Shown here: piece by piece, positions 52,730 through 61,854 of the stretch
Layout of the letters: every line of letters starts with the position of its first letter
Position numbering within the stretch: position 1 is the stretch's first letter
NCBI RefSeq assembly: GCF_000725625.1
Contig: NZ_JOHS01000047.1
Span: 1-64,000, forward strand
DNA from: Streptomyces sp. NRRL F-6676
GTDB taxonomy: Bacteria > Actinomycetota > Actinomycetes > Streptomycetales > Streptomycetaceae
Length of the DNA: 64,000 bases
Direction of reading: 5' to 3'
The notes under the pieces: model-generated
Database searches by the model: none
What the model was told of the DNA's origin: nothing
Seen by the model: only the letters and a program-made list of their open reading frames with translations
Made by a program: the position numbers and the translations under genes

Positions 52730-53569
52730 ATGCCCGAAGGCGACACCGTCCATCAGGCCGCGGCCCGGCTGCACACCGCCCTGGCCGGCAGCCGGCTCAC
52801 CCGGTTCGACCTCCGCGTCCCCCGCTTCGCCACCGCCGACCTCACCGGCCACACCGTCCTGAACGTCACCCCCCGCGGCAAACACCTGCTCACCCGCATC
52901 GAGGGCGGCTACACCCTCCACTCCCACCTCCGCATGGACGGCGCCTGGAAGGTGTACGCCCCGGGCCGCCGCTGGACCGGCGGCCCCGCCCACCAGATCC
53001 GCGCGATCCTCGGCACCACCGACCGCACGGCCGTCGGCTACCGCCTCCCCGTCCTCGAACTCCTCCGCACCACCGACGAGTCCCGCGCCGTGGGCCACCT
53101 CGGACCGGACCTGCTCGGCCCCGACTGGGACCCGGACACCGCCCTCGCCAACCTTCTGCGCGACCCCGCCCGCCCCCTCGGCGAGGCCCTGCTCGACCAG
53201 CGCAATCTCGCCGGCATCGGCAACGTCTTCAAGAGCGAACTGTGCTTTCTGCTCCGGGCCACCCCCTGGCTCCCGGTGGGCGAGCTTCCCGCCGGTCACC
53301 TCGCCGAACTGCCGGCGCTCGCGCGGAAGGTCCTGGAGGCGAACCGCGAGCGCCCCGTCCGCAACACCACCGGCCGCCGCGAGCAGCCCCTGTTCGTGTA
53401 CGGCCGCGCGTCACGGCCCTGCCTGCGCTGCGGCACCCCGGTCCGCATGGCCGACCAGGACGACGGCTCCCGGGACCGCCTCACCTACTGGTGCCCCGTG
53501 TGCCAGTCGGGCCCGGCCCCCGCCGCTTCCGTCTCCCGCCCGGCACCGCCGCCCACCGACCGGCCGTAG
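52730..53569 (+). CDS. nei: Fpg/Nei-family DNA glycosylase (endonuclease VIII-like)
   Basis: A bifunctional base-excision enzyme that removes oxidised bases and cuts the abasic site. The mature N-terminus Pro2-Glu3 (MPEGDTV) is the catalytic signature. The helix-two-turn-helix has LDQRNLAGIGNVFKSE (about 163-178), and the zinc finger uses C231, C234, C255 and C258. MPEGDTVHQAAARL is characteristic of Nei rather than Fpg (MPELPE). The protein has 279 residues. The ATG at 52730 has CTGGAGCC directly upstream. It follows lhr and may share DNA-repair duties, but a repeat-filled gap makes co-transcription doubtful. Confidence 0.92.
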   Translation: MPEGDTVHQAAARLHTALAGSRLTRFDLRVPRFATADLTGHTVLNVTPRGKHLLTRIEGGYTLHSHLRMDGAWKVYAPGRRWTGGPAHQIRAILGTTDRTAVGYRLPVLELLRTTDESRAVGHLGPDLLGPDWDPDTALANLLRDPARPLGEALLDQRNLAGIGNVFKSELCFLLRATPWLPVGELPAGHLAELPALARKVLEANRERPVRNTTGRREQPLFVYGRASRPCLRCGTPVRMADQDDGSRDRLTYWCPVCQSGPAPAASVSRPAPPPTDRP

Positions 53570-53619
53570 GACGAGGGGCGTCCCTGCCGGCCGCTCACCG
53601 ACCGGCCGTAGGACGAGGG
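53554..53619. repeat. 24-bp direct repeat duplicating the nei stop region
   Basis: CACCGACCGGCCGTAGGACG plus AGGG occurs at 53554-53577, covering the last codons and stop of the glycosylase gene, and again exactly at 53596-53619. GGCCGTACGGCGACC-like sequence follows. Confidence 0.75.
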
Positions 53620-53900
53620 CCCTTCCCGTCGGCCGTACGGCGACCCGTCTCCCCCTCGTCGGGCCGCCGTACGGCCGACGCCCAGCCTCCGCCACCGCCA
53701 GGGTTCCCCCCATCGGTCCGGCCCGCCGCGCGGGCCTTCGGCACACAGTGCACCGGCAGCAGACTGAGCCCCCACCCCCCGGTGGCGACCGCACCCTCCA
53801 GCACTCCGGCATCGGGTGCCAGGACGAGCCGCAGCAACCCCCACCACCACAGCCCGCCGAACGCCAGCGCAACCCCCCAGCGCACCGCGCGCCCGGTCAT
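53595..53900 (-). CDS. Small two-helix membrane protein, hypothetical
   Basis: A 101-residue protein starting MTGRAVRWGVALAFGGLWWW. Two hydrophobic segments are seen (about 8-30 and 35-55, GVLEGAVATGGWGLSLLPVH), then a Gly/Arg-rich hydrophilic tail. Its regular membrane topology and codon pattern make it more credible than the other frames here, but no family is recognised. Its 3' end overlaps the direct repeat after nei. It is convergent with nei. The start could also lie further upstream (53966), where the sequence is Arg-rich and unconvincing. Confidence 0.5.
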   Translation of the reverse strand: MTGRAVRWGVALAFGGLWWWGLLRLVLAPDAGVLEGAVATGGWGLSLLPVHCVPKARAAGRTDGGNPGGGGGWASAVRRPDEGETGRRTADGKGPRPTAGR

Positions 53901-54134
53901 GGCCGCCACCTGCCGCCAGACGCTAGCCCTCCGCCACGACACCCGGGGAGGGCGCACCGACGGCACACGGGCGCACCGTCACGACCGGCCGTGCCGTCAC
54001 CGCGCGCCCACGATGCGCGCGCGGCACCTCCCGCACCGGTCGGGTCCGTCCGGATCATCCCTCCACCATGACCGCCCCGCCGTCCCCCGGCAAGCGCACC
54101 CAAGGCACACCGAGCGGCCCTCCAGACAGCGCAA

Positions 54135-54180
54135 AGCCCCGGTGGGAGGCTCCGAAGATCCGGAGCTCCCCACCGGGGCT
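54135..54180 (-). terminator. Terminator of clgR
   Basis: AGCCCCGGTGGG and CCCACCGGGGCT close a long stem with an inner GGCTCCG / CGGAGCT arm and a short AAGAT loop, 12 bp beyond the clgR stop on the minus strand. Confidence 0.85.
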
Positions 54181-54191
54181 CGTGAACCGCG

Positions 54192-54569
54192 TCAGGCGGC
54201 GACCACATCCACCGCTTCGCTGGGCGCCTTGATCGTGACCCGTTCCGGCGGGACGCCGGCGACGGACACGGAGTTCAGCATGGGGCGACGCACCGGAGCG
54301 GGCACCGGTTCGGTGACCGCGGCCGACGCCGCCAGCTCCGCGAGCGCGAGTTCGTCACTCACCTCGCGCATCAGCTCGGACATCCGTACGTCCAACGCGT
54401 CGCAGATCGCGGAGAGCAGTTCGGAGGAAGCCTCCTTCTGCCCCCGCTCCACCTCGGAGAGATAACCGAGCGAGACTCGGGCGGAGGAGGAGACTTCGCG
54501 CAGAGTACGGCCCTGGCGCTGGCGCTGCCGACGCAGCACGTCACCCAGCAGGCGACGGAGCAGAATCAT
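54192..54569 (-). CDS. clgR: XRE-family regulator ClgR
   Basis: A 125-residue regulator with a Cro/CI-type helix-turn-helix (about 8-66: [40 protein letters not shown]). Actinobacterial ClgR activates clp protease and lon genes and has been linked to LexA-independent recA expression. It lies beside cinA and pgsA as in other actinobacteria. The protein ends VDVVAA; terminal Ala-Ala is a ClpP degron described for Streptomyces ClgR/PopR, so the protein is likely unstable. The ATG at 54569 has GGAGGG 9 bp upstream, 109 bp after cinA. The ClgR identification rests on context and sequence pattern. Confidence 0.9.
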   Translation of the reverse strand: MILLRRLLGDVLRRQRQRQGRTLREVSSSARVSLGYLSEVERGQKEASSELLSAICDALDVRMSELMREVSDELALAELAASAAVTEPVPAPVRRPMLNSVSVAGVPPERVTIKAPSEAVDVVAA

Positions 54570-54678
54570 CGGTGGCTCCCTCCTCGGACCGCGTAACCGC
54601 ATCCTTCACGCCCCACCGTACCGCCTTGCGCCGCGGCCGTGCGGGGAGCGCTGTCGTGTTCACTCAGGGCTGCAAACA

Positions 54679-55224
54679 TCAAGTCCCCCCGTTCCGTTCC
54701 GTATCCTGTGCCCGCTCATTCCCGGTCTGTTCGCCCGCCAGCTCCTCCAGGAGGAGTGCGAGCACGCTCCGTACACTCTCCATACGAATTTCCGTACGGT
54801 CGCCGTTCAACCGCAGAGACGTCACTTTCTCGCCACCGGGTTCTCCGAAAACGGTCTCGAAGGGGCCGTCGACGGCCACGAAGACCGTACCGACCGGCTG
54901 TCCGTCCTGGGGTTCGGGGCCGGCCACGCCGGTGGTGGCGATCCCCCAGTCCGCGCGCAGCAGCCTGCGCACGCCGGCCGCCATCTGGGCCGCGACCTGC
55001 GGGTCCACCGCGCCCCGTTCGGCCAGTAGGGTGCCCTCCACACCGAGGACGTCCCGCTTCACATCGGTGGCATACGCGGTGACCGAGCCCCGGAAGGCCT
55101 TGGACGCCCCCGGCACGGAGGCGATCTCCGCGGCCACCAGGCCGCCGGTCAGCGACTCCGCGACGGCGAGCGTCTCGCCTCTCACCGTGAGTAGTCGCAG
55201 CACGTCGGCGGCCCCGGATGTCAC
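54679..55224 (-). CDS. cinA: CinA-family nicotinamide-nucleotide amidohydrolase
   Basis: A 181-residue single-domain CinA C-terminal protein (PncC type) that deamidates NMN to nicotinate mononucleotide, recycling the pyridine ring after NAD-dependent ligation. The motifs are TLAVAESLTGGLVAAEIASV (about 18-37), FRGSVTAYATDVKRDVLGV and GIATTGVAGPEPQDGQPVGT. The N-terminal molybdopterin-binding domain of full CinA is absent. GTG at 55224 overlaps the pgsA stop (GTGA), so translation is coupled. The last about 20 residues are charged. Confidence 0.93.
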   Translation of the reverse strand: MTSGAADVLRLLTVRGETLAVAESLTGGLVAAEIASVPGASKAFRGSVTAYATDVKRDVLGVEGTLLAERGAVDPQVAAQMAAGVRRLLRADWGIATTGVAGPEPQDGQPVGTVFVAVDGPFETVFGEPGGEKVTSLRLNGDRTEIRMESVRSVLALLLEELAGEQTGNERAQDTERNGGT

Positions 55225-56096
55225 CGTTGTGCCTCTTCCAACGCGGCCCGGCGCTCCGCGATTCCCCGGCGGCGCAGCACAATGGCCTGTCTCACATAGT
55301 CGAGCCCCGTCACCACCGTCAGGACGACCGCCGCGGCCATCACCCAGAAACGGAGGGTGGCGAGCCACCCGGTCAGTACGAGGACGTACATGCCGACGGC
55401 CACGCCCTGGGTGAGCGTCTTGAGCTTGCCGCCGCGGCTCGCCGGGATGACGCCGTAGCGGATGACGAGGAACCGCAGCAGGGTGATGCCGAGTTCGCGG
55501 CCGAGGATGACCACCGTCACCCACCACGGCAGGTCACCGAGGGCGGAGAGACAGATGAGCGCCGCCCCCATGATCGCCTTGTCGGCGATGGGGTCGGCGA
55601 TCTTGCCGAAGTCGGTGACCAGATCGTACGTGCGTGCGAGATGGCCGTCGAACAGGTCGGTGATCATGGCGACGGCGAACGCCGCCCAGGCGAACGACCG
55701 CCAGGCCGGGTCGTAGCCGCCGTTGCCGAGCATCAGCGCGACGAAGCCCGGGACGAGGAGCAGGCGGAGCATGGTGAGCAGATTGGCCACGTTCCAGACG
55801 CTGGCCTGGTCGACCGCGGCGGCGCCGATCTTCCCACCCCGCACCGGCCGCGCGCCCTCGTGCGGACCGCGCGCCCCCTCACCCTGCCCGGTCTCGTCCG
55901 TGTGCTCCCCCGCGCCGCCGTCGTACCGCCCGGCAACGGCCTCGGACCGTCCGGCCGTGACGTCCTCGACGGCACCGGAGTCCCGCGCGTCCTCGCGCAC
56001 GGCGTCCGCCGCCGTGACGTCGGGAACCCGCGCCGCGGGAGCCGTCCCGCGCGCGCCGGAGGGGCCGCCCGCCGCGGATGCCGGGACTCCGGTCAT
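55221..56096 (-). CDS. pgsA: CDP-diacylglycerol-glycerol-3-phosphate 3-phosphatidyltransferase
   Basis: Makes phosphatidylglycerol phosphate from CDP-diacylglycerol in the membrane. The CDP-alcohol phosphotransferase motif D-G-x2-A-R-x8-G-x3-D-x3-D is complete as [20 protein letters not shown] followed by ADPIAD (about 147-172), in a four-to-six helix domain (about 98-280). The first about 95 residues are an Ala/Gly/Asp-rich cytoplasmic extension not found in most homologues. The ATG at 56096 has GAGGAGG upstream and overlaps the rimO stop (ATGA). Whether the substrate is glycerol-3-phosphate or inositol phosphate cannot be fully settled from sequence, but the rimO-pgsA-cinA context favours PgsA. 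Confidence 0.92.
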   Translation of the reverse strand: MTGVPASAAGGPSGARGTAPAARVPDVTAADAVREDARDSGAVEDVTAGRSEAVAGRYDGGAGEHTDETGQGEGARGPHEGARPVRGGKIGAAAVDQASVWNVANLLTMLRLLLVPGFVALMLGNGGYDPAWRSFAWAAFAVAMITDLFDGHLARTYDLVTDFGKIADPIADKAIMGAALICLSALGDLPWWVTVVILGRELGITLLRFLVIRYGVIPASRGGKLKTLTQGVAVGMYVLVLTGWLATLRFWVMAAAVVLTVVTGLDYVRQAIVLRRRGIAERRAALEEAQR

Positions 56097-57565
56097 CTGC
56101 CCGCCTCCTCTGTACATCCCGGGGAGCCCGGGAGCGGCTCGGCCACCAGGTCGACGCCCTCGGCCCCGACCACCTTCGCCTCGACCATACGGCCGACGCG
56201 CACACCCGCGCCGCTCGTCAGCCGCACCTGGCCGTCCGTCTCGGGAGCCTGGTGTGCGGCACGGCCGTACACGCCCTCCTCCTCGTCGACGGACTCCACC
56301 AGCACGTGCACGGTGGAGCCGACACGCTCGTCGGCGCGCTGTGCGACCAGTTCCTCCGCGAGCCGGGAGACCCGGCTCAGCCGCTCGGCGACGACGTCCG
56401 CGTCGAGCTTGTTGTCGTACGTCGCCGCTTCGGTGCCGTCCTCGTCGGAGTACCCGAAGACGCCGATCGCATCCAGCCGTGCGCCGCTGAGGAATCTCTC
56501 CAGTTCGGCGAGGTCGGACTCCGACTCGCCGGGGAAGCCCACGATGAAGTTGGAGCGCACGCCGGCCTCGGGCGCCTTGCCGCGGATGGTGTCGAGCAGT
56601 TCCAGGAAGCGGTCGGTGTCGCCGAAGCGCCGCATCGCACGCAGCACGCCGGGCGCGGAGTGCTGGAAGGAGAGGTCGAAGTAGGGGGCGACCTTGGGCG
56701 TGGCGGTCAGCACGTCGATCAGGCCGGGGCGCATCTCGGCGGGCTGGAGGTAGCTGACGCGCACCCGTTCGATGCCGTCGACCTCGGCGAGTTCGGGCAG
56801 CAGGGACTCCAGGAGGCGGATGTCGCCGAGGTCCTTGCCGTAGGAGGTGTTGTTCTCGGAGACCAGCATGACCTCCTTGACGCCCTGCTCGGCCAGCCAT
56901 CGCGTCTCGTTCAGCACGTCGCTCGGGCGGCGGGAGATGAAGGAGCCGCGGAAGGAGGGGATGGCGCAGAAGGAGCACCGGCGGTCGCAGCCGGAGGCGA
57001 GCTTCACCGAGGCGACGGGCGCCCCGCCCAGCCTGCGGCGCAGCGGCGCCCGCGGACCGGAGGCCGGAGCGACGCCTTCCGGAAGATCGGCCGGGCCGTG
57101 CCCGGGGAGGGCGACCGCGGCGCCCGCCTCCTGGCGCTCGGCGGGGCTGATCGGCAGCAGCTTGCGCCGGTCGCGCGGGGTGTGGGCGGCGTGGATGCCG
57201 CCGGACAGGATGGTCTGGAGGCGGTCGGAGATGTCCGCGTAGTCGTCGAAACCGAGGACTCCGTCGGCCTCGGGCAGCGCCTCGGCGAGCTCCTTGCCGT
57301 ACCGCTCGGCCATGCAGCCCACCGCCACCACGGCCCGGGTTCTGCCGTGGTCCTTGAGGTCGTTGGCCTCCAGGAGGGCGTCGACGGAGTCCTTCTTGGC
57401 GGCGTCGACGAAGCCGCAGGTGTTGACGACGGCGACGTCCGCGTCCTCGGCGTCCTCCACGAGCTGCCAGCCGTCCGCCTCCAAACGGCCTGCGAGCTCC
57501 TCGGAATCCACCTCGTTACGGGCGCAGCCGAGAGTGACGAGTGCGACGGTACGGCGTTCAGGCAT
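56093..57565 (-). CDS. rimO: Ribosomal protein S12 methylthiotransferase
   Basis: A radical-SAM enzyme that methylthiolates a conserved Asp of ribosomal protein S12. The protein has 490 residues. The UPF0004 domain has cysteines in [25 protein letters not shown] and VGCMAERYG. The radical-SAM site is [16 protein letters not shown] (about 205-220), and the C-terminal TRAM domain lies at about 415-490. GCARNxVDSE and CDRRCSFC distinguish it from MiaB. An insertion of Pro/Ala-rich sequence (about 150-195) precedes the SAM core. ATG at 57565 was chosen by alignment to the family start. It overlaps pgsA by ATGA. Confidence 0.95.
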   Translation of the reverse strand: MPERRTVALVTLGCARNEVDSEELAGRLEADGWQLVEDAEDADVAVVNTCGFVDAAKKDSVDALLEANDLKDHGRTRAVVAVGCMAERYGKELAEALPEADGVLGFDDYADISDRLQTILSGGIHAAHTPRDRRKLLPISPAERQEAGAAVALPGHGPADLPEGVAPASGPRAPLRRRLGGAPVASVKLASGCDRRCSFCAIPSFRGSFISRRPSDVLNETRWLAEQGVKEVMLVSENNTSYGKDLGDIRLLESLLPELAEVDGIERVRVSYLQPAEMRPGLIDVLTATPKVAPYFDLSFQHSAPGVLRAMRRFGDTDRFLELLDTIRGKAPEAGVRSNFIVGFPGESESDLAELERFLSGARLDAIGVFGYSDEDGTEAATYDNKLDADVVAERLSRVSRLAEELVAQRADERVGSTVHVLVESVDEEEGVYGRAAHQAPETDGQVRLTSGAGVRVGRMVEAKVVGAEGVDLVAEPLPGSPGCTEEAGR

Positions 57566-57668
57566 GGGCTCAAGACTACTTCGTCCCGCTGACATCCCAC
57601 GTCGACGGGGTTGGCCGTCTCCCGGCCCCCTCCACCGGGCCGCGCGGTGTGCCGCGGCCCGGGCCCCG

Positions 57669-58568
57669 TCATCCGGCTTCGGGGTCGCCCTTGGTGTACG
57701 TCAGCCGCTCGACCTGGCCGGCCTGGAACTCGTCCTCGATCTCCTTGCCGTTGACATGGAGCCGGACCGCGCCGGCGTCGCCGAGGACGAGGTCGATCTT
57801 CTCCTTGTCCTGGAACGTCTGGGAGTCGCCCTTCTCCAGGGTGCCGTCGAACAGGGTGCGGCCGTTGTGGTCCTTGGCGGAGATCCAGCTGCGTCCGTCG
57901 GCGGCGCTCACCTGGACGGTCACCTTGTCCCGGGGTGCCGCGGCGATGGCGCTGTCCGTGGGGTCCGGCTTGGGGTCGGCGGGCTTGGCGCTCTCGGGCG
58001 TGGCGGACTTCGCGGGCTTGCTCGCGGTGGCGGTGGAGCCCTCGGCGACCTGGGCCTGCGTGCCGCCGTCGTCGTCGCCCCCGGTGAACAGCGTGAAGCC
58101 GACGAAGCCGATCACCGCGACGATCGCGGCGACCATGGCGGCGGTCCAGTTGGGCCCGCGCCGCTCCGGACGGATCCGCTCCGCCTCGAAGAGCGGGGCG
58201 GCCGGGGTCGGGGCGGGGCGCCCCCCGTGCTCGGCGGCGAACTGTTCGAGCAGCGGCTCCGGATCGAGGTGGACGGCGCGCGCCAGGGTGCGCAGATGCC
58301 CGCGCGCGTAGACGTCGCCGCCGCAGGGGGTGAAGTCGTCCCGTTCGATCGCGTGCACGATGGTGCCGCGGACCCGGGTGGCGTTGCTTATCTCGTCGAC
58401 GGTCAGACCGGCCTCGATACGCGCCCGGCGCAGGGCGGTGCCGATCGAGGGGCGGTCGGCGGCACGGGTGGCCTCGTGGTCGTCGCCGGAACCGCCGTCG
58501 CCGACGCGGGCGTCTTCGACCGGGCGTGCGTCCTTGGGAGTTTTGTCGTCAGGGGAGTTGCCGATGGA
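57669..58568 (-). CDS. RodZ-like helix-turn-helix membrane protein (DUF4115)
   Basis: A 299-residue protein with an N-terminal cytoplasmic HTH (about 42-112: [40 protein letters not shown]), one membrane helix (about 141-163, [20 protein letters not shown]), a Thr/Pro/Ala-rich linker and a C-terminal RodZ/DUF4115 beta domain outside the membrane (about 220-295). RodZ links cell-shape machinery to the membrane in rods. The actinobacterial role is less clear, but it lies in the rimO-ftsK division cluster. GTG at 58568 (SIGNSPDD) was preferred, with GAAAGG 7 bp upstream; GTG at 58598 is possible. Confidence 0.85.
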   Translation of the reverse strand, partial: SIGNSPDDKTPKDARPVEDARVGDGGSGDDHEATRAADRPSIGTALRRARIEAGLTVDEISNATRVRGTIVHAIERDDFTPCGGDVYARGHLRTLARAVHLDPEPLLEQFAAEHGGRPAPTPAAPLFEAERIRPERRGPNWTAAMVAAIVAVIGFVGFTLFTGGDDDGGTQAQVAEGSTATASKPAKSATPESAKPADPKPDPTDSAIAAAPRDKVTVQVSAADGRSWISAKDHNGRTLFDGTLEKGDSQTFQDKEKIDLVLGDAGAVRLHVNGKEIEDEFQAGQVERLTYTKGDPEAG

Positions 58569-58809
58569 CACGGGGGCGCCTTTCGAGGGTGTAGCCACCT
58601 GTGCTGGAAGCTCAGTCTAGGGGGGGTACGAAAGGGTGGGGCAACCGGGCGGTAGGTGTTTGTACGCCATCAGAATGGCCGGTCATCCTGACGCCGGGAG
58701 GTCTCTCTTACCCCCCTCAACTTGACGTACTCGCAAGGAAAAGGGTTGCTCACGGATCACTTACGGGTGGGTCACGTTCGCGTTGCCGTACACCTGTGCG
58801 CCCTGTCCC

Positions 58810-61611
58810 TCACGCCTCGCTCTCCCCTCGGATCACCGCGAGCACACCGTCCAGTTCGTCGGCCTTCACCAGGACGTCGCGCGCCTTGGAGCCCTCGCTC
58901 GGGCCGACGATGTTGCGCGACTCCATGAGGTCCATCAGCCGCCCGGCCTTGGCGAAGCCGACGCGCAGCTTGCGCTGGAGCATGGACGTGGACCCGAACT
59001 GGGTGGAGACGACCAGCTCGGCGGCCTGGCAGAGCAGGTCGAGGTCGTCGCCGATGTCCTCGTCGATCTCCTTCTTCTGCTTGCTGCCCACCGTGACGTC
59101 GTCCCGGAAGACGGGCGCCATCTGGTCCTTGCAGTGCTGGACGACGGCCGCGACCTCCTCCTCGGTGACGAACGCCCCCTGCATACGGGTCGGTTTGTTC
59201 GCCCCCATCGGCAGGAAGAGCCCGTCGCCCTTGCCGATCAGCTTCTCGGCGCCGGGCTGGTCGAGGATGACGCGGGAGTCGGCGAGGGAGGAGGTGGCGA
59301 AGGCGAGCCGCGAGGGCACGTTCGCCTTGATGAGGCCGGTGACGACGTCGACGGAGGGCCGCTGGGTGGCGAGCACCAGGTGGATGCCGGCCGCGCGGGC
59401 GAGCTGCGTGATGCGCACGATGGCGTCCTCGACGTCCCGGGGGGCGACCATCATCAGGTCGGCGAGCTCGTCGACGATCACCAGCAGGTAGGGATAGGGG
59501 TGGAGTTCGCGCTCGCTGCCCTCGGGCGGCTTGACCTTCCCCTCGCGCACCGCCCGGTTGAAGTCGTCGATGTGCCGGTAGCCGTAGGCGGCGAGGTCGT
59601 CGTAGCGCAGGTCCATCTCGCGCACCACCCATTGAAGCGCCTCGGCGGCCCGCTTGGGGTTGGTGATGATCGGGGTGATCAGGTGCGGGATGCCCTCGTA
59701 GACGGTGAGTTCGACGCGCTTGGGGTCGACGAGGATCATCCGCACGTCCTCGGGCGTCGCCCGCATCATCACCGAGGTGATCAGGCAGTTGATGCACGAG
59801 GACTTGCCGGATCCGGTGGCGCCGGCGACCAGCATGTGCGGCATCTTGGCCAGCGAGTGCATGACGTAGCCGCCCTCGACGTCCTTGCCGAAGGCGACCA
59901 GCATCGGGTCGTCGTCCTCCGCGGACTCCGCGAGCCGCAGCACGTCACCGAGGTTGACCATCTCCCGGTCGGTGTTGGGGATTTCGATGCCGACCGCGGA
60001 CTTGCCGGGGATGGGGCTGATGATCCGCACGTCCGGGCTGGCGACCGCGTACGCGATGTTCTTGGCGAGCGCGGTGATCCGCTCCACCTTGACGGCGGGC
60101 CCCAGTTCGACCTCGTAGCGGGTGACCGTCGGACCGCGTGTGAAGCCGGTGACGCGGGCGTCGACCTTGAACTCGGTGAAGACGTTGGTGAGCGCGGCCA
60201 CTATGGCGTCGTTGGCCGCGCTGCGGGACTTCCCCGGTCCGCCGCGCTCCAGCAGGTCAAGGGCGGGCAGCGCGTAGGTGATGTCGCCGGAGAGCTGCAA
60301 CTGTTCGGCGCGGGGCGGCAGGTCGCGCGGCTCCTGCGGGGACTGCTTGGTGAGGTCGGGCACCCCTGAGTCGCTCCGCTGCTCGCCCCCGGAGTCGCTC
60401 CCCGGCTGCGGGACCTTGCCGGCCGGAAGTTTGGGCTGCCTGGGCTTCGCCTCCACCGGCTCCTTGGTGCGCGCCGCCGGTACGGGCGTGGTCTCCTCGT
60501 AGGGCTCGCGCGGGCCGCCGACGCCCTGGGTGAGGTCGGCGACGATCGGGGAGGGCGGCATGCCGTGCAGAACGGCGCCGTCGAGCGCGGCGGCGGCCGC
60601 GGCGGCGACGTCGACCGCGTCCATCGGGCGGTGCATGTCGGGCTGCGGCACGGCGGAACGCCGGGGCCGGCCGCGCCGCTTGGCGAGCGCCTCCTCCTCG
60701 GCGCTGTCCGCATCCCGCACGCCGGGGGCGGACCGGCGCCTGCGGGGGCGCGCGGGCGCCTCGTCGCGCCACTGCTCGTCATAGCGCCCCTCGGCGTACG
60801 CCCCTTCCGCCCCGTCCATCTCGTCGACGAGGTCGTCCTCGGGGTCGGGAAGGATGCCGAGCTTGACCCCGAGGAGGCGCAGCCGCTGCGGAATCGCGGT
60901 CACCGGGGTCGCCGTCACCACGAGCAGCCCGAAGAACGTGAGCAGCACGAGCAGCGGCACGGCCAGGACCTCGCCCAGCATGTACGTCAGCGGGGTCGCC
61001 GCGCTCCAGCCGATGAGGCCGCCGGCGTCCCTTATCGCCTGCATGCCGTCGCTGCGGGCGGGCGAGCCGCAGGCGATGTGCACCTGGCCGAGCACCCCGA
61101 TGGCGAGCGCGGACAGGCCGATGACGATCCGGCCGTTGGCCTCCGGCTTCTCGGGATGCAGGATCAGACGCACGGCGATGGCGCCGAGCAGTATCGGCAC
61201 GATGAGGTCGAGCCGCCCGAAGGCGCCGGTCACCAGGATCTCGACCAGGTCGCCGACGGGGCCGCGCAGATTGGCCCAGGTGCCCGCGGCCACGATCAGC
61301 GCGAGCGAGAGCAGGAGCAGCGCGACGCCGTCCTTGCGGTGCGCCGGGTCGAGCCCCTTCGCGCCCCGCCCTATGCCGCGGAAGAGGGCGCCGACGGCGT
61401 GCGCCAGGCCCAGCCAGAGGGCGCGCACGAGTCGGTACACGCCTGCGGTCGGGCTGGGCGCCGCCGCGGGCGCGGCCTTCTTCGCCGGGGCCTTCTTGGC
61501 GGGCGCCTTCTTCGCGGCGGCCTTTTTCGCGGGGGCCTTCTTCGCCGGAGCCTTCGCGGGAGCGGCCACCTTCTTCGCGGGCGACTTCTTGGCTGCGGGA
61601 CGTGGGGCCAT
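58810..61611 (-). CDS. ftsK: DNA translocase FtsK
   Basis: A 933-residue membrane-anchored DNA pump that clears chromosomes from closing septa. Four membrane helices are seen (about 85-250), then a Pro/Ala/Arg-rich linker (about 260-460), and the motor with Walker A GATGSGKSS (about 610), Walker B LLVIVDELADLMM and LVLATQRPSVDVVTGLIKAN. A C-terminal gamma winged helix (about 850-925, STSMLQRKLRVGFAKAGRLM) reads polarity motifs. The extreme N-terminus is a Lys/Ala/Pro tail of AKKAPAKK repeats like histone H1 tails. ATG at 61611 has no ribosome site; a -10 (TAATCT) ends 7 bp upstream, suggesting leaderless translation. Confidence 0.95.
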   Translation of the reverse strand: MAPRPAAKKSPAKKVAAPAKAPAKKAPAKKAAAKKAPAKKAPAKKAAPAAAPSPTAGVYRLVRALWLGLAHAVGALFRGIGRGAKGLDPAHRKDGVALLLLSLALIVAAGTWANLRGPVGDLVEILVTGAFGRLDLIVPILLGAIAVRLILHPEKPEANGRIVIGLSALAIGVLGQVHIACGSPARSDGMQAIRDAGGLIGWSAATPLTYMLGEVLAVPLLVLLTFFGLLVVTATPVTAIPQRLRLLGVKLGILPDPEDDLVDEMDGAEGAYAEGRYDEQWRDEAPARPRRRRSAPGVRDADSAEEEALAKRRGRPRRSAVPQPDMHRPMDAVDVAAAAAAALDGAVLHGMPPSPIVADLTQGVGGPREPYEETTPVPAARTKEPVEAKPRQPKLPAGKVPQPGSDSGGEQRSDSGVPDLTKQSPQEPRDLPPRAEQLQLSGDITYALPALDLLERGGPGKSRSAANDAIVAALTNVFTEFKVDARVTGFTRGPTVTRYEVELGPAVKVERITALAKNIAYAVASPDVRIISPIPGKSAVGIEIPNTDREMVNLGDVLRLAESAEDDDPMLVAFGKDVEGGYVMHSLAKMPHMLVAGATGSGKSSCINCLITSVMMRATPEDVRMILVDPKRVELTVYEGIPHLITPIITNPKRAAEALQWVVREMDLRYDDLAAYGYRHIDDFNRAVREGKVKPPEGSERELHPYPYLLVIVDELADLMMVAPRDVEDAIVRITQLARAAGIHLVLATQRPSVDVVTGLIKANVPSRLAFATSSLADSRVILDQPGAEKLIGKGDGLFLPMGANKPTRMQGAFVTEEEVAAVVQHCKDQMAPVFRDDVTVGSKQKKEIDEDIGDDLDLLCQAAELVVSTQFGSTSMLQRKLRVGFAKAGRLMDLMESRNIVGPSEGSKARDVLVKADELDGVLAVIRGESEA

Positions 61612-61618
61612 GGGTGTG

Positions 61619-61640
61619 AGATTACCGTCGGAGACGGCAA
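61619..61640 (-). promoter_or_regulatory. Candidate leaderless promoter of ftsK
   Basis: The minus strand reads TTGCCG-N10-TAATCT, with the -10 ending 7 nt before the ATG and no Shine-Dalgarno site between. The first hexamer resembles the start of an NDp motif, but the total spacing is 1 bp short and the bases differ. Confidence 0.35.
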
Positions 61641-61854
61641 CGGACACGTGTGCCCACCGCTTCACCCGTTCGTGTCGCCCGTCCCAGGGGGCCCTGCTGA
61701 CGCGGCGTCAACGCGCGAGCGGACACCCGGGGCGGCCCGCCGACGGTACCCGCGTCACGTCGATCGCGTCGGCCGACCGCGACGGCACCGGCCTCTCGGA
61801 GAGTCGCGTCGGCCGCGACGGCACCCGTCCCACGAGAGCCGCGCCGACCGGACG

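Noticed and set aside
61619..61640. RecA-NDp motif at ftsK
   Set aside because: TTGCC and TAATCT are present, but the interval is 1 bp short and GTCTCC does not match the conserved half. It is kept only as a possible leaderless promoter.
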